A stretch of DNA of 64,000 nucleotides from Roseobacter sp. HKCCD6576-2. GTDB lineage: Bacteria > Pseudomonadota > Alphaproteobacteria > Rhodobacterales > Rhodobacteraceae. The notes under the pieces were generated by a model that made no database searches, was not told the origin of the DNA, and worked only from the letters and a program-made list of their open reading frames with translations. The DNA is taken from contig NZ_WVNW01000004.1 in NCBI RefSeq assembly GCF_013179285.1, forward strand, positions 289,835-353,834, given 5' to 3'. Within the stretch, counting starts at the first letter, position 1. Every line of letters starts with the position of its first letter. Made by a program: the position numbers and the translations under genes. Positions 37,157-45,084 of the stretch are shown piece after piece.

Positions 37157-37972
37157 CTAACTTGCCACGCGCTCCAAGACGACCAGCCGATATTCATGCT
37201 CGCGGGCAAACTTCTCCGCCCGCCCGGTGCGCCGGTTCAGCTTGTCCAGAACCCGGCCTAGCATCTTTTCCATCAGCCAGGCGCGCCACGGATATTCCCG
37301 CGCAATCTCCGCCCGGAACCGCGTCACGAAGGGTGCCACCTTATCGTTCTTAATGCTCTCATGGATCACAAAGGTCGGGGTGATCGCATCGGTCATGTCC
37401 TCATCGCTGACAATCCGAAACGCGCCCTGCGCCGCCACCGCGTCCAGAAACGCCTGATGCGTGCCGCGCGTGCCATCGCCATGCGCAAATCCAGGCCGGC
37501 GGAAATAGTCGAACATCACCATGCCCCGTGTGGCGTAACGATCAACCTGAGCCAGCGCTTTCTCCAGATCGATATAGTGAAAGCTCTCTGCGAAGAGGCA
37601 GATATCGAACCGCGCGTCGCTCTCAAACTCTTCAAACAGCGCGTCGTAAACCCCCGTGCCGTCCGGCAGCTTCGCCCGCGCCATTTCGTTCATCTGTACC
37701 GAGGGAGAGACACAAGTGACCTCAAAGCCCCGCGCGATCAGCGCCTTGGCGTTCGCCCCCGTGCCGGAACCCACATCAAGAACACGCGACACCCCCTCGG
37801 GGATCACCTCAACCAGCTTCTCAAAATAAGCCTGCTGCGCCCGGCCCATCGCCTCGGCGGAGAGAACCTCCGGCACACCATCGGGGAAATAGCCATAATG
37901 CGCAAAGCCATGCCCAAAGATCACTTCAGACATCAACGCCGTGGCTTCGAGTTCAAGATTTTTAAGTTTCAT
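37157..37972 (-). CDS. SAM-dependent methyltransferase (class I)
   Basis: 271 residues. Motif I is VLDVGSGTGANAKALIARG (about 83-101) and the acid-like position is C-V-S-P-S. A Phe/Tyr-rich N-terminus (G-H-G-F-A-H-Y-G-Y-F-P-D-G) and the central I-C-L-F-A-E-S-F-H-Y-I segment resemble small-molecule or lipid methyltransferases. I cannot assign a substrate. The ATG at 37972 follows GAGCGGCC without a strong ribosome-binding site. The region 37973-38025 separates it from paaE on the same strand. Confidence 0.87.
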   Translation of the reverse strand: MKLKNLELEATALMSEVIFGHGFAHYGYFPDGVPEVLSAEAMGRAQQAYFEKLVEVIPEGVSRVLDVGSGTGANAKALIARGFEVTCVSPSVQMNEMARAKLPDGTGVYDALFEEFESDARFDICLFAESFHYIDLEKALAQVDRYATRGMVMFDYFRRPGFAHGDGTRGTHQAFLDAVAAQGAFRIVSDEDMTDAITPTFVIHESIKNDKVAPFVTRFRAEIAREYPWRAWLMEKMLGRVLDKLNRRTGRAEKFAREHEYRLVVLERVAS

Positions 37973-38025
37973 GGCCGCTCCATAACGCAAAATCGCGTCA
38001 GGAACAGCCAGTTTTCAACGCCCGA

Positions 38026-39075
38026 TCAGGCCGCGTCAAAATCCAAACGCAGCTTCTTGCTGGTCGGTCGCGATTGACAGGCCAGCGTGAACCCCGCCTC
38101 CAACTCCCAAGGCTCCAACGAGTAGTTCACCGCCATCTCGGCGCTGCCTTCCTCCACCTTGCAGCGGCAGGTGCAACACATGCCGCCCCGACAAGAATAG
38201 GGCAGTTCCAAACCCGCGCGCTCCGCCGCCGCGATCACCGTCTCATCCTCGGGGCCATAGGTGAACACCCGCCGCGCCCCATCCAAGACGACTTCCACCT
38301 CAACGCCCTCCGCCGCTGCGGCCTCCGCCTCGGCCGATTTCGGCATTCGGGGCGCCTCTCCCGCCATGAAAAACCGCTCGTGATGAATGAGGTCGCGATC
38401 GATGCCAAGCGCCGTTAACGCCCCCTCCACCGCGTCAATCATCTCGCCCGGCCCGCAAAGGAACACCCCATCCGCATGCGCCAAATCCACCGCGCCCGCC
38501 TGCACCAGCCGCGTCACCTTCTCCGCATCCACCCGGCCCGACAGAAGCGCCACATCCTGCGGCTCCCGGCTCAGCACATGGATCAGCGTAAACTGTCCCA
38601 GATAGCGATCTTTCAACGCCTCCAGCGTCTCGCGGAACATGATGGTCTCGCTCCGCCGATTGCCATAGATCAGCGTTACATCGGCGCCACGCGCCAGCGC
38701 GTCGCCCGCAATCGAGACCATCGGCGTGATCCCCGAGCCCGCCGCGATCAATACAACCCGCTCCTGCTTGTCGCAGATAAACCGCCCCTCCGGCGGCATC
38801 ACCTGCACCACATCGCCGGGCTTCAGCCCTTGCGCGAAGGTCGAAAACGCGCCGTCCTCGACACGTTTCACCCCAACGGTCAGCGGTTCCCCAGGGAGGG
38901 AGGCAATCGAGTAGTTCCGCCGCATATCCGCGCCGTTCACCTCGGCGCGCAGCGTCAGATATTGCCCAGGCTGATAGGCAAAGGTCTCGGCCAGCGCCTC
39001 GGGCAACTCGAAAGAGATCGCCACCGCCTCATCGGTTTCCGCACGCACCTCCGCCACGGTCAGGTCATGAAACAT
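38026..39075 (-). CDS. paaE: Phenylacetyl-CoA epoxidase reductase subunit PaaE
   Basis: 349 residues. FAD-binding barrel (about 1-100, Y-Q-P-G-Q-Y-L-T-L-R, R-R-N-Y-S-I-A-S), NAD-binding domain (about 105-235, L-I-A-A-G-S-G-I-T-P, Y-G-N-R, C-G-P-G-E-M-I) and C-terminal 2Fe-2S ferredoxin (about 260-345) with C-R-G-G-M-C-C-T-C and a distal Cys in L-A-C-Q-S. It passes electrons from NADPH to the diiron PaaA. It is the last gene of paaABCDE. The ATG at 39075 gives the family start M-F-H-D-L-T-V. Confidence 0.96.
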   Translation of the reverse strand: MFHDLTVAEVRAETDEAVAISFELPEALAETFAYQPGQYLTLRAEVNGADMRRNYSIASLPGEPLTVGVKRVEDGAFSTFAQGLKPGDVVQVMPPEGRFICDKQERVVLIAAGSGITPMVSIAGDALARGADVTLIYGNRRSETIMFRETLEALKDRYLGQFTLIHVLSREPQDVALLSGRVDAEKVTRLVQAGAVDLAHADGVFLCGPGEMIDAVEGALTALGIDRDLIHHERFFMAGEAPRMPKSAEAEAAAAEGVEVEVVLDGARRVFTYGPEDETVIAAAERAGLELPYSCRGGMCCTCRCKVEEGSAEMAVNYSLEPWELEAGFTLACQSRPTSKKLRLDFDAA

Positions 39076-39085
39076 GGGCTCCCCC

Positions 39086-39574
39086 TCAAATGCATTTGAA
39101 ATAGTCAAACGGCTCGGCGCAGCTCAAACAGCGATACTGCGCCTTGCAGGCCGTCGACCCGAATTCGCTGATCTTCTCGGTCTGCTCCGAGCCGCAACGC
39201 GGGCAGGCCACCGTCACTTCCCCAAAGAGCGCGCGCACGGAGCCCGACGCCTCCACCGGCGGCGCAATCCCATAGGCGCGCAGCTTCTCGCGGCCAGCTT
39301 CGGTGATCCAATCTGTTGTCCAGGGTGGCGACAACACCCGCTCGATCCGCACATCAAACCCGGCCTCGCGAAGCGCGACTTCAATCGCCATCTCAATCGC
39401 CATCGTCGCGGGGCACCCGGAATAAGTCGGCGTCACCTTGGCCACCGCAACCCCATCGACCAGATCGACGCTACGCAAAATGCCAAGCTCTTCGACATTG
39501 ACGCAGGGCACCTCCGGATCCGGCACCGATGCTGCCGCGTCCCAAGCGCGTTTCTGGTCCAGAACCGCTACCAT
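39086..39574 (-). CDS. paaD: Phenylacetyl-CoA epoxidase subunit PaaD
   Basis: 162 residues. A MIP18/DUF59-type domain has PDPEVPCVNVEELGI and PTYSGCPAT, ending with a four-Cys cluster C-P-R-C-G-S ... C-x(6)-C-x-x-C. PaaD is required for epoxidase activity in vivo and probably matures its metal or Fe-S centres. The start at 39574 overlaps the paaC stop by seven bases, so translation is likely coupled. Ten bases separate it from paaE. Confidence 0.95.
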   Translation of the reverse strand: MVAVLDQKRAWDAAASVPDPEVPCVNVEELGILRSVDLVDGVAVAKVTPTYSGCPATMAIEMAIEVALREAGFDVRIERVLSPPWTTDWITEAGREKLRAYGIAPPVEASGSVRALFGEVTVACPRCGSEQTEKISEFGSTACKAQYRCLSCAEPFDYFKCI

Positions 39575-40314
39575 TCCGCCCCCGGATGCGCGCGCTGAAG
39601 ATACTGCATCTCGGCCAGAAGATGGCCCAAACCTTCGCCATGAATGCCGTCGCGACCGCCCGCTTGCGGATAGGGCACATCGGGCAGCTCCAACAACGCC
39701 TCGCCAAACACCATCCCGATCACCCGGTCCCATTCGCCGCGCATCTCGGCGCGAACCGGCAAGATCCCATCGGCCTCGCAAGATACCGCCGCCGCGCTGC
39801 TCTCGAAAAGTTCTCCGGTGAACCGATGCAGCTCGACGACAGCCGCCTGCATCTTCGCGGCACTTTCCTCGGTGCCATCGCCTAGCCGGATCACCCACTC
39901 CCCCGCATGGCGAATGTGATACGCCATCTCCTTCACCGCCTTGCCCGCGACCCCACGGATCACCTCATCGGGCGAGGTCAAGGCCGCCTTCCAAAACGGC
40001 TCCATAAAGGCGGCGAAATAGAGTTGCCGCAGCATGGTCTGCGCAAAATCCCCGTTCGGCCGCTCGACCAACAGGCAGTTGCGATACTCCCGCTCCACGC
40101 GCAGCATCGCCATATCGTCTTCGGACCGACCTTTGCCCTCTAGCTTCGCGGCATAGTCATAAAGCACCCGCGCCGTCCCGATCAGATCCAGCGCCATATT
40201 CGGCAGCGCGAGATCCTCTTCCAACATTGGCGCATGGCCGCACCATTCGGAAATCCGGTGCCCCAGGATCAGATGATCGTCGGCCAGCTCCAAAACCGCG
40301 TTGAGCAAGGCCAT
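39568..40314 (-). CDS. paaC: Phenylacetyl-CoA epoxidase structural subunit PaaC
   Basis: 248 residues from the ATG at 40314 (a GTG lies one codon upstream). It has a ferritin-like helical fold without a full diiron site and pairs with PaaA. The landmarks are A-D-D-H-L-I-L-G-H-R-x-S-E-W, L-A-L-P-N-M-A-L-D, N-G-D-F-A-Q-T-M-L-R-Q-L-Y-F, K-E-M-A-Y-H-I-R-H-A-G-E-W-V-I-R-L-G-D-G-T and the terminal L-L-A-E-M-Q-Y-L-Q-R-A-H-P-G-A-x-W. The start overlaps the paaB stop (TGATG). Confidence 0.96.
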   Translation of the reverse strand: MALLNAVLELADDHLILGHRISEWCGHAPMLEEDLALPNMALDLIGTARVLYDYAAKLEGKGRSEDDMAMLRVEREYRNCLLVERPNGDFAQTMLRQLYFAAFMEPFWKAALTSPDEVIRGVAGKAVKEMAYHIRHAGEWVIRLGDGTEESAAKMQAAVVELHRFTGELFESSAAAVSCEADGILPVRAEMRGEWDRVIGMVFGEALLELPDVPYPQAGGRDGIHGEGLGHLLAEMQYLQRAHPGAEW

Positions 40315-40598
40315 CACATATGCCCCACATCTTCGGGGATCTCATAGAAGGTCGGATGGCGATAAATCTTATCCGCCGTCGGCTCAAAATTCTCCGCCGC
40401 CTGATCCGGGTCGCTGGCAAAAACCGCCGCGCTCGGAACGACCCAAATGCTGACGCCTTCGCCGCGCCGGGTATAGACATCACGGGCGGCGTTCAGCGCC
40501 ATGACCTCATCCGCCGCATGTAGCGAGCCACAATGCTTATGGCTCAACCCGTTCCGGGGCCGGATAAACACTTCCCACAAAGGCGTCGCCTCAGCCAT
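40314..40598 (-). CDS. paaB: Phenylacetyl-CoA epoxidase subunit PaaB
   Basis: 94 residues, the expected small size. PLWEVFIRPRNGLSHKHCGSLHA, A-L-N-A-A-R-D-V-Y-T-R-R-x-E-G and the S-I-W-V-V-P-S block are typical. PaaB bridges PaaAC heterodimers in the multicomponent oxygenase. It follows paaA after a 72-base gap that contains repeat copy 3, the only sizeable gap within paaABCDE. Confidence 0.96.
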   Translation of the reverse strand: MAEATPLWEVFIRPRNGLSHKHCGSLHAADEVMALNAARDVYTRRGEGVSIWVVPSAAVFASDPDQAAENFEPTADKIYRHPTFYEIPEDVGHM

Positions 40599-40607
40599 GA
40601 TCCGCTC

Positions 40608-40661
40608 CTTCTCTGCTTCTCAAATATCCTCGGGGGGTCTGGGGGGCAGACAGCCCCCCAG
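40608..40661. repeat. Intergenic repeat, copy 3, with GC-rich hairpin inside the paa operon
   Basis: The core 40608-40629 matches CTTCTCTGCTTCTCAAATAT. It is followed by a perfect 9-bp hairpin CTGGGGGGC-agaca-GCCCCCCAG (40639-40661). It sits between paaA and paaB on the same transcript. On the minus strand the hairpin comes first and the repeat core follows. Confidence 0.7.
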
Positions 40662-40670
40662 CCTTCCGGC

Positions 40671-41654
40671 TCACTCTGCCGCTTGCTTTCGCGCCGCGCG
40701 CTTCTCCGCATGGGCCAGCGCGGCTTCGCGCACCCAGGCGCCATCATCCCAAGCCGCTTTCCGATCCCTGATCCGGTCCACATTCATCGCGCCGCCGCCT
40801 TTCACGACCTGCCAGAACTCGGACCAGTCGATCTCTCCGTGATCGTATCCGCCCTTTTCCTCGTTCCATTTCAGGTCTTTATCCGGAACGGTCAGGCCCA
40901 AGAACTCGGCCTGCGGCACGGTCGCGTCGATAAATTTCTGCCGCAGCTCATCATTGGAGAACCGCTTGATTTTCCAAGCCATCGACTGATCCGAATGTTC
41001 GCTATCGGCATCATGCGGCCCAAACATCATCAGGCTCGGCCACCACCACCGGTTCAACGCATCCTGCGCCATGTCGCGCTGCGCGGGCGTGCCATTGGCG
41101 AGCGTCATGACGATTTCATAGCCTTGGCGTTGGTGGAAACTCTCTTCCTTGCAGACCCGGATCATCGCCCGGGCATAAGGTCCAAAGGAGCACCGGCAGA
41201 GCGGGATCTGGTTCATGATCGCGGCACCATCCACCAGCCAACCAATCGTGCCAATATCGGCCCAGGACAGCGTCGGGTAGTTGAAAATACTGGAATATTT
41301 GGCTTTGCCCGAATGCAACTCCTCGGTCATCTCCTCGCGGGAAACACCCAAGGTCTCGGCGGCGGCGTAGAGATAAAGCCCATGCCCGCCCTCATCCTGC
41401 ACCTTCGCCAGAAGCGCGGCTTTGCGTTTCAAAGAGGGCGCGCGGGTGATCCAATTGCCCTCGGGCAGCATCCCCACAATCTCGGAATGCGCGTGCTGTC
41501 CGATCTGGCGGACCAGAGTCCGGCGATAGCCCTCGGGCATCGCGTCATTCGGCTCGATCTTCTCCTCGGCATCGATGCGGGCCTGGAATCCCGCCAGAAA
41601 TTCGGGTGTCTCTTCGGTGCTGCTGTCAGCGCCAATCAATCCTTGGGAATACAT
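40671..41654 (-). CDS. paaA: Phenylacetyl-CoA 1,2-epoxidase catalytic subunit PaaA
   Basis: 327 residues. The diiron oxygenase subunit, which forms ring-1,2-epoxyphenylacetyl-CoA. It shows the ferritin-like iron ligands around [20 protein letters not shown] (E-x-x-H) and [14 protein letters not shown] (E-x-x-H), plus the family block [20 protein letters not shown]. The start M-Y-S-Q-G-L-I-G follows a GGGAGGAG ribosome-binding site. It is the first gene after the 20-bp inverted repeat and probably has its own promoter there. Confidence 0.97.
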   Translation of the reverse strand: MYSQGLIGADSSTEETPEFLAGFQARIDAEEKIEPNDAMPEGYRRTLVRQIGQHAHSEIVGMLPEGNWITRAPSLKRKAALLAKVQDEGGHGLYLYAAAETLGVSREEMTEELHSGKAKYSSIFNYPTLSWADIGTIGWLVDGAAIMNQIPLCRCSFGPYARAMIRVCKEESFHQRQGYEIVMTLANGTPAQRDMAQDALNRWWWPSLMMFGPHDADSEHSDQSMAWKIKRFSNDELRQKFIDATVPQAEFLGLTVPDKDLKWNEEKGGYDHGEIDWSEFWQVVKGGGAMNVDRIRDRKAAWDDGAWVREAALAHAEKRAARKQAAE

Positions 41655-41688
41655 GGCCGATCTCCTCCCAGATGCGGGTCTGAGAGAG

Positions 41689-41736
41689 AAATAGGTTACA
41701 AAAAATCGCGAATCAACGATTTTTTGTAACCTATTT
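41689..41736 (-). promoter_or_regulatory. Perfect 20-bp inverted repeat, probable PaaX operator and paaA promoter
   Basis: Arms AAATAGGTTACAAAAAATCG (41689-41708) and its exact complement (41717-41736) flank eight bases. On the minus strand the centre reads TTGATTCGCGATT, containing TGATTCGCG, the core I recall for the PaaX operator in enterobacteria. A promoter TTGATT - 17 - TATTTC (plus positions 41716 to 41688) would overlap the dyad. The distal arm overlaps the last bases of paaX. A further partial copy, GGTTACCAAAAAT, lies within the end of paaX (to 41745). Confidence 0.65.
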
Positions 41737-42537
41737 TTGGTAACCGAACCGCTCCCAGTAGCCTCGGTCGGGCATCGCCAGGGCGCGAAACCCGTCGCCC
41801 GGGGCCTGCAACCACTCTTCCGCCGCCCCGGTCAGGGCCCAATAAGCCCGCCCGATATTCTCCCGCAATTTCAGGCCCGCCCACCCCTCCGGTGCCAGTT
41901 TCTGCGGCACTTCCGGATAGCGCAAAACATACCGTCGCCAGCGGTGAATTAAAACCATCCGCGCGGCCAGGGCATCGAGCTCGCAATCGGGAGAAAACGT
42001 GACGTCCAAATAGCGCAAAAGAGCGGTGAGTTGGTCCGCTTCGGCCTGATGATCGGGTGAGATCGCCTGCAAACTGTCGGGCATCGATTCGATCCAACCG
42101 GCCACGGATGCGCCTTTCTCAACCGGTGCAAAATCAACCGGCCAGAGCCCGACACCCGGCGCAACGGCCAGGCCCCGCGGCGCATCCGAGACCGCCATCA
42201 ACCAATGGACCGGTTCCTCATCGCGCGGCGGCGCATAAACCAGCCGCGAGGCGGGCACAAAGGCCTCTCGGCCCTTTTCCGTAAAGCCGTAAAAGGTGTT
42301 TCGGCCTTCTTTGCTCCGCTCGGCCCAGCCATCTTTGACCAACCGCGACAGCGCCGTTTTCTGCGCCGCCTGCCCAACACCAAGCCGATCCAAAATCAGG
42401 CTCAGCCGGGTGGTTGAGATCGTCTTTTGCCGGTTCTCAACCGTATCGCCCAAAATGGTCACGATCAGTGACCAGACCCGCAATCGGCCCTGGTCATGCA
42501 AATAATCGTCGAGAAGGGGTTGCAATAAATCCGTCAT
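41731..42537 (-). CDS. paaX: Phenylacetic acid catabolon repressor PaaX
   Basis: 268 residues. An N-terminal winged helix (about 20-85, [30 protein letters not shown]) is followed by a linker and the C-terminal PaaX domain with [23 protein letters not shown] and [11 protein letters not shown]. It represses paa genes and is released by phenylacetyl-CoA. It begins nine bases after paaZ. Its last codons lie in the inverted repeat before paaA, so its own mRNA carries part of the putative operator. Confidence 0.95.
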   Translation of the reverse strand: MTDLLQPLLDDYLHDQGRLRVWSLIVTILGDTVENRQKTISTTRLSLILDRLGVGQAAQKTALSRLVKDGWAERSKEGRNTFYGFTEKGREAFVPASRLVYAPPRDEEPVHWLMAVSDAPRGLAVAPGVGLWPVDFAPVEKGASVAGWIESMPDSLQAISPDHQAEADQLTALLRYLDVTFSPDCELDALAARMVLIHRWRRYVLRYPEVPQKLAPEGWAGLKLRENIGRAYWALTGAAEEWLQAPGDGFRALAMPDRGYWERFGYQK

Positions 42538-42546
42538 CCCGCGGGT

Positions 42547-44574
42547 TTAGCGGGAATAGGCCACCATCGTCAAAAGCTCATATTCACCGGTCTGCTCATC
42601 ATCCTGGTTGTAGAGCGTCACATTCCAGCGCACCTCGCCATAGTCATCGGTGCGCCGGGTTTTGCGCTTGGCGGTGAGGCGCACCCAGAGATGATCACCG
42701 GGGCTGACAGGTTTTTGGAAACTGAGGGCATTCAGACCCGTATTGGCGAGCACCGGCCCGGGATCAGGCTGCACAAACAGCCCAGCGGCGAAGCTTAGCA
42801 GAAGATAGCCATGGGCAACGCGGCCCGGGAAGAACGGGTTCGCCTGAGCCGCCTCTTCATCCATATGGGCGTAAAACGTATCGCCGGTGAAATGGGCGAA
42901 ATGCTCGATATCTTCGAGCGTCACCTCACGCGGCGCGGTCTTGATCGTATGGCCGATCTCGATCTCGTCAAAGGTGAGCTGGAACGGATGGGTTTTGGGC
43001 GCAATTTCTTCCGCGCCATTGACCCATTGGCCGGTGACCGCGGTCAACATCCGAGGCGAACCCTGAACCGCCACCCGCTGCATATAATGGAGCACGCCGC
43101 GGATCCCGCCCATCTCTTCGCCACCGCCGGCCCGGCCCGGGCCGCCATGGGTCATATGCGGCAAGGGCGAGCCGTGGCCGGTGCTCTCGCCCATACTGTC
43201 GCGGTCATTGATATAGATGCGACCATGCCAAGCCCCGGCCTCCGCCACCATGCTTCGTGCAACGGCGGGGTCATGTGTGATCACAGAGGCCACAAGGCTG
43301 CCGCCGCCGCGATTTGCCAGATCGGCGGCATGAGCGAGATCGCGATAGGGCATGAGCGTGGAGACCGGCCCAAAGGCTTCGGTTTCATGCACATGACGTG
43401 CAGAATCAGGCTCTAAACAGCGGAGTAGGGTCGGATTCAGAAACGCGCCGACGGTCGCGTCGGCCCCATCCACTTCGATCATATCGCTGTCGCCATAGAG
43501 CACCTCCGTCTCACTGGCGATGTGTTGGAGTTTTGTGATCACATCTTGCTTCTGATCGGCTCCGGCGAGCGCGCCCATCCGGGTTGTCTCAAGCGCCGGG
43601 TCGCCGATCCGGGTTTTGGCAAGCTTTGCGGCCAGCGCCTCACCGACTGCATCAAGTTGCGCCTCCGGCACAATGATCCGGCGGATCGCGGTACATTTCT
43701 GCCCCGCTTTCGTCGTGATCTCCCGAGCGGCTTCTTTGATGAAAAGATCGAACTCCGGCGCATCCGGGGTGACATCCGGGCCCAGAACCGACGCGTTCAG
43801 ACTGTCCTGCTCAGCGATGAAGCGCGTACCATGTTTCAACAGATGCGGGTTGGACCGCAGCATCAGCGCGGTGTCGGCAGAACCGGTGAAGCTCACCACA
43901 TCCTGCGGGCCAAGACGGTCCAGAAGATCGCCTGTGCCGCCGATGATCAACTGCACCGCGCCCTCTGGCAGCAGGCCCGAGTCAAGCATGATCCGCACGC
44001 ATGCCTCGGTCAGATAACAGGTCGCGGTGGCCGGTTTGACGATGCAAGGCACCCCGGCCAGAAGCGCGGGCGCGAGCTTTTCCAGCATCCCCCAAACCGG
44101 GAAGTTGAACGCGTTGATATGGACGGCAACGCCGCGCAAAGGGACGGCGACATGCTGCCCCAGGAAGGTGCCGTTGCGGGAGAGCTGCTCGACGTCGCCA
44201 TCGATATAGATATGGCCCTCCGGCATCTCCCGGCGGCCTTTTGAGGCGAACACGAACATCGTGCCAATGCCGCCATCGATGTCGATCCAGCCATCGGCGC
44301 GGGTGGCGCCGGAAAGCGGGTTCAGCGCGTAAAGTTCTTCTTTCCGGCCATCAATGTACTGCGCGAGCGCTTTCAGCATCTTGGCTCGCTGGTGGAAATC
44401 CATCGCGCGGAGCGCTGGGCCACCCATATGAACGGCATGGTCGATCATCGCTTGGGTATCCAGCGCGGCACCGCCGCGGGCGATGACCTCGCCCGTCACG
44501 GCGCTATACATTTTCCGGGCATTGGCATCCGGCGCGACCCACTGGCCGGCGGCGAAGCTTTGAAGCTCTAGCAT
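42547..44574 (-). CDS. paaZ: Bifunctional oxepin-CoA hydrolase / 3-oxo-5,6-dehydrosuberyl-CoA semialdehyde dehydrogenase PaaZ
   Basis: 675 residues. An N-terminal aldehyde dehydrogenase domain (about 1-520) has [41 protein letters not shown] (in the region of the general base) and the nucleophilic Cys in [11 protein letters not shown]-terminal MaoC/hotdog hydratase (about 540-675) has [20 protein letters not shown] and V-S-P-G-D-H-L. It opens the oxepin-CoA ring and oxidises the aldehyde. The ATG at 44574 follows a GGAGG site. A much longer open frame upstream overlaps paaI and is spurious. Confidence 0.96.
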   Translation of the reverse strand: MLELQSFAAGQWVAPDANARKMYSAVTGEVIARGGAALDTQAMIDHAVHMGGPALRAMDFHQRAKMLKALAQYIDGRKEELYALNPLSGATRADGWIDIDGGIGTMFVFASKGRREMPEGHIYIDGDVEQLSRNGTFLGQHVAVPLRGVAVHINAFNFPVWGMLEKLAPALLAGVPCIVKPATATCYLTEACVRIMLDSGLLPEGAVQLIIGGTGDLLDRLGPQDVVSFTGSADTALMLRSNPHLLKHGTRFIAEQDSLNASVLGPDVTPDAPEFDLFIKEAAREITTKAGQKCTAIRRIIVPEAQLDAVGEALAAKLAKTRIGDPALETTRMGALAGADQKQDVITKLQHIASETEVLYGDSDMIEVDGADATVGAFLNPTLLRCLEPDSARHVHETEAFGPVSTLMPYRDLAHAADLANRGGGSLVASVITHDPAVARSMVAEAGAWHGRIYINDRDSMGESTGHGSPLPHMTHGGPGRAGGGEEMGGIRGVLHYMQRVAVQGSPRMLTAVTGQWVNGAEEIAPKTHPFQLTFDEIEIGHTIKTAPREVTLEDIEHFAHFTGDTFYAHMDEEAAQANPFFPGRVAHGYLLLSFAAGLFVQPDPGPVLANTGLNALSFQKPVSPGDHLWVRLTAKRKTRRTDDYGEVRWNVTLYNQDDEQTGEYELLTMVAYSR

Positions 44575-44601
44575 CAATTCATCCTCCCTTGCCAAACAGT
44601 C

Positions 44602-44618
44602 TTGACCGATTGGTCGGG
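44602..44618. promoter_or_regulatory. Candidate TetR-type operator between paaZ and paaI
   Basis: TTGACCGATTGGTCGGG contains an imperfect dyad GACCGATTGGTC, of the style recognised by TetR-family PaaR regulators. It lies in the 78-base divergent region, 28 bases from the paaZ start and 35 bases from the paaI start. A TetR gene closes the plus-strand operon it would control. The TTGACC could also act as a -35. Confidence 0.45.
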
Positions 44619-44652
44619 TTTGCGTCAAGCTGCTTTCCGAGGGAGGACGGGA

Positions 44653-45084
44653 ATGACACCAGAAGAACGCGCGCGGCGAAGCGCCGAGGCGATGTGGGCC
44701 GGCGATGCCGCATCGAAATGGGTCGGCATGCGACTGGAAGAGGTCGGGCCGGGCTATGCGCGGATGTCTTGCGAGATCCGGCCGGAGCATCTGAACGGGC
44801 ATCAAATCTGCCATGGCGGGGTGATTTTCAGCCTGGCCGACAGCGCCTTTGCTTTTGCCTGCAACAGCCACAATCAACACGCCGTCGCCCAGCACAATTC
44901 GATCAGCTATCTGAGCCCGGGGCAACCAGGCGAACGGCTGACGGCGGAAGCGCGCGAAGTGTCTAAACAAGGACGAAGTGGGATCACCGACGTGGTTGTC
45001 ACAGGTGGCGACGGGCGGCGCGTGGCGCTGTTCCGGGGCGCATCCCGCAGCCTTCAAGGCACGCATTTCGAGGAGGAGAAGTGA
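44653..45084 (+). CDS. paaI: Hydroxyphenylacetyl-CoA thioesterase PaaI
   Basis: 143 residues. A hotdog-fold thioesterase with HQICHGGVIFSLADSAFAFACN (catalytic Asp in the helix) and N-S-I-S-Y-L-S-P-G. It releases CoA from dead-end hydroxylated phenylacetyl-CoA species and so protects the CoA pool. The ATG at 44653 follows a GGGAGGA ribosome-binding site. Its stop shares a base with the paaK start. Confidence 0.93.
   Translation: MTPEERARRSAEAMWAGDAASKWVGMRLEEVGPGYARMSCEIRPEHLNGHQICHGGVIFSLADSAFAFACNSHNQHAVAQHNSISYLSPGQPGERLTAEAREVSKQGRSGITDVVVTGGDGRRVALFRGASRSLQGTHFEEEK

Noticed and set aside
40533..41729. 398-codon plus-strand open frame
   Set aside because: Antisense to paaA and part of the inverted repeat. 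No family match, while paaA is unmistakable.
42547..45066. Long 839-codon version of PaaZ
   Set aside because: The first 164 codons overlap paaI on the other strand and lie upstream of a GGAGG-led ATG at the normal family start.
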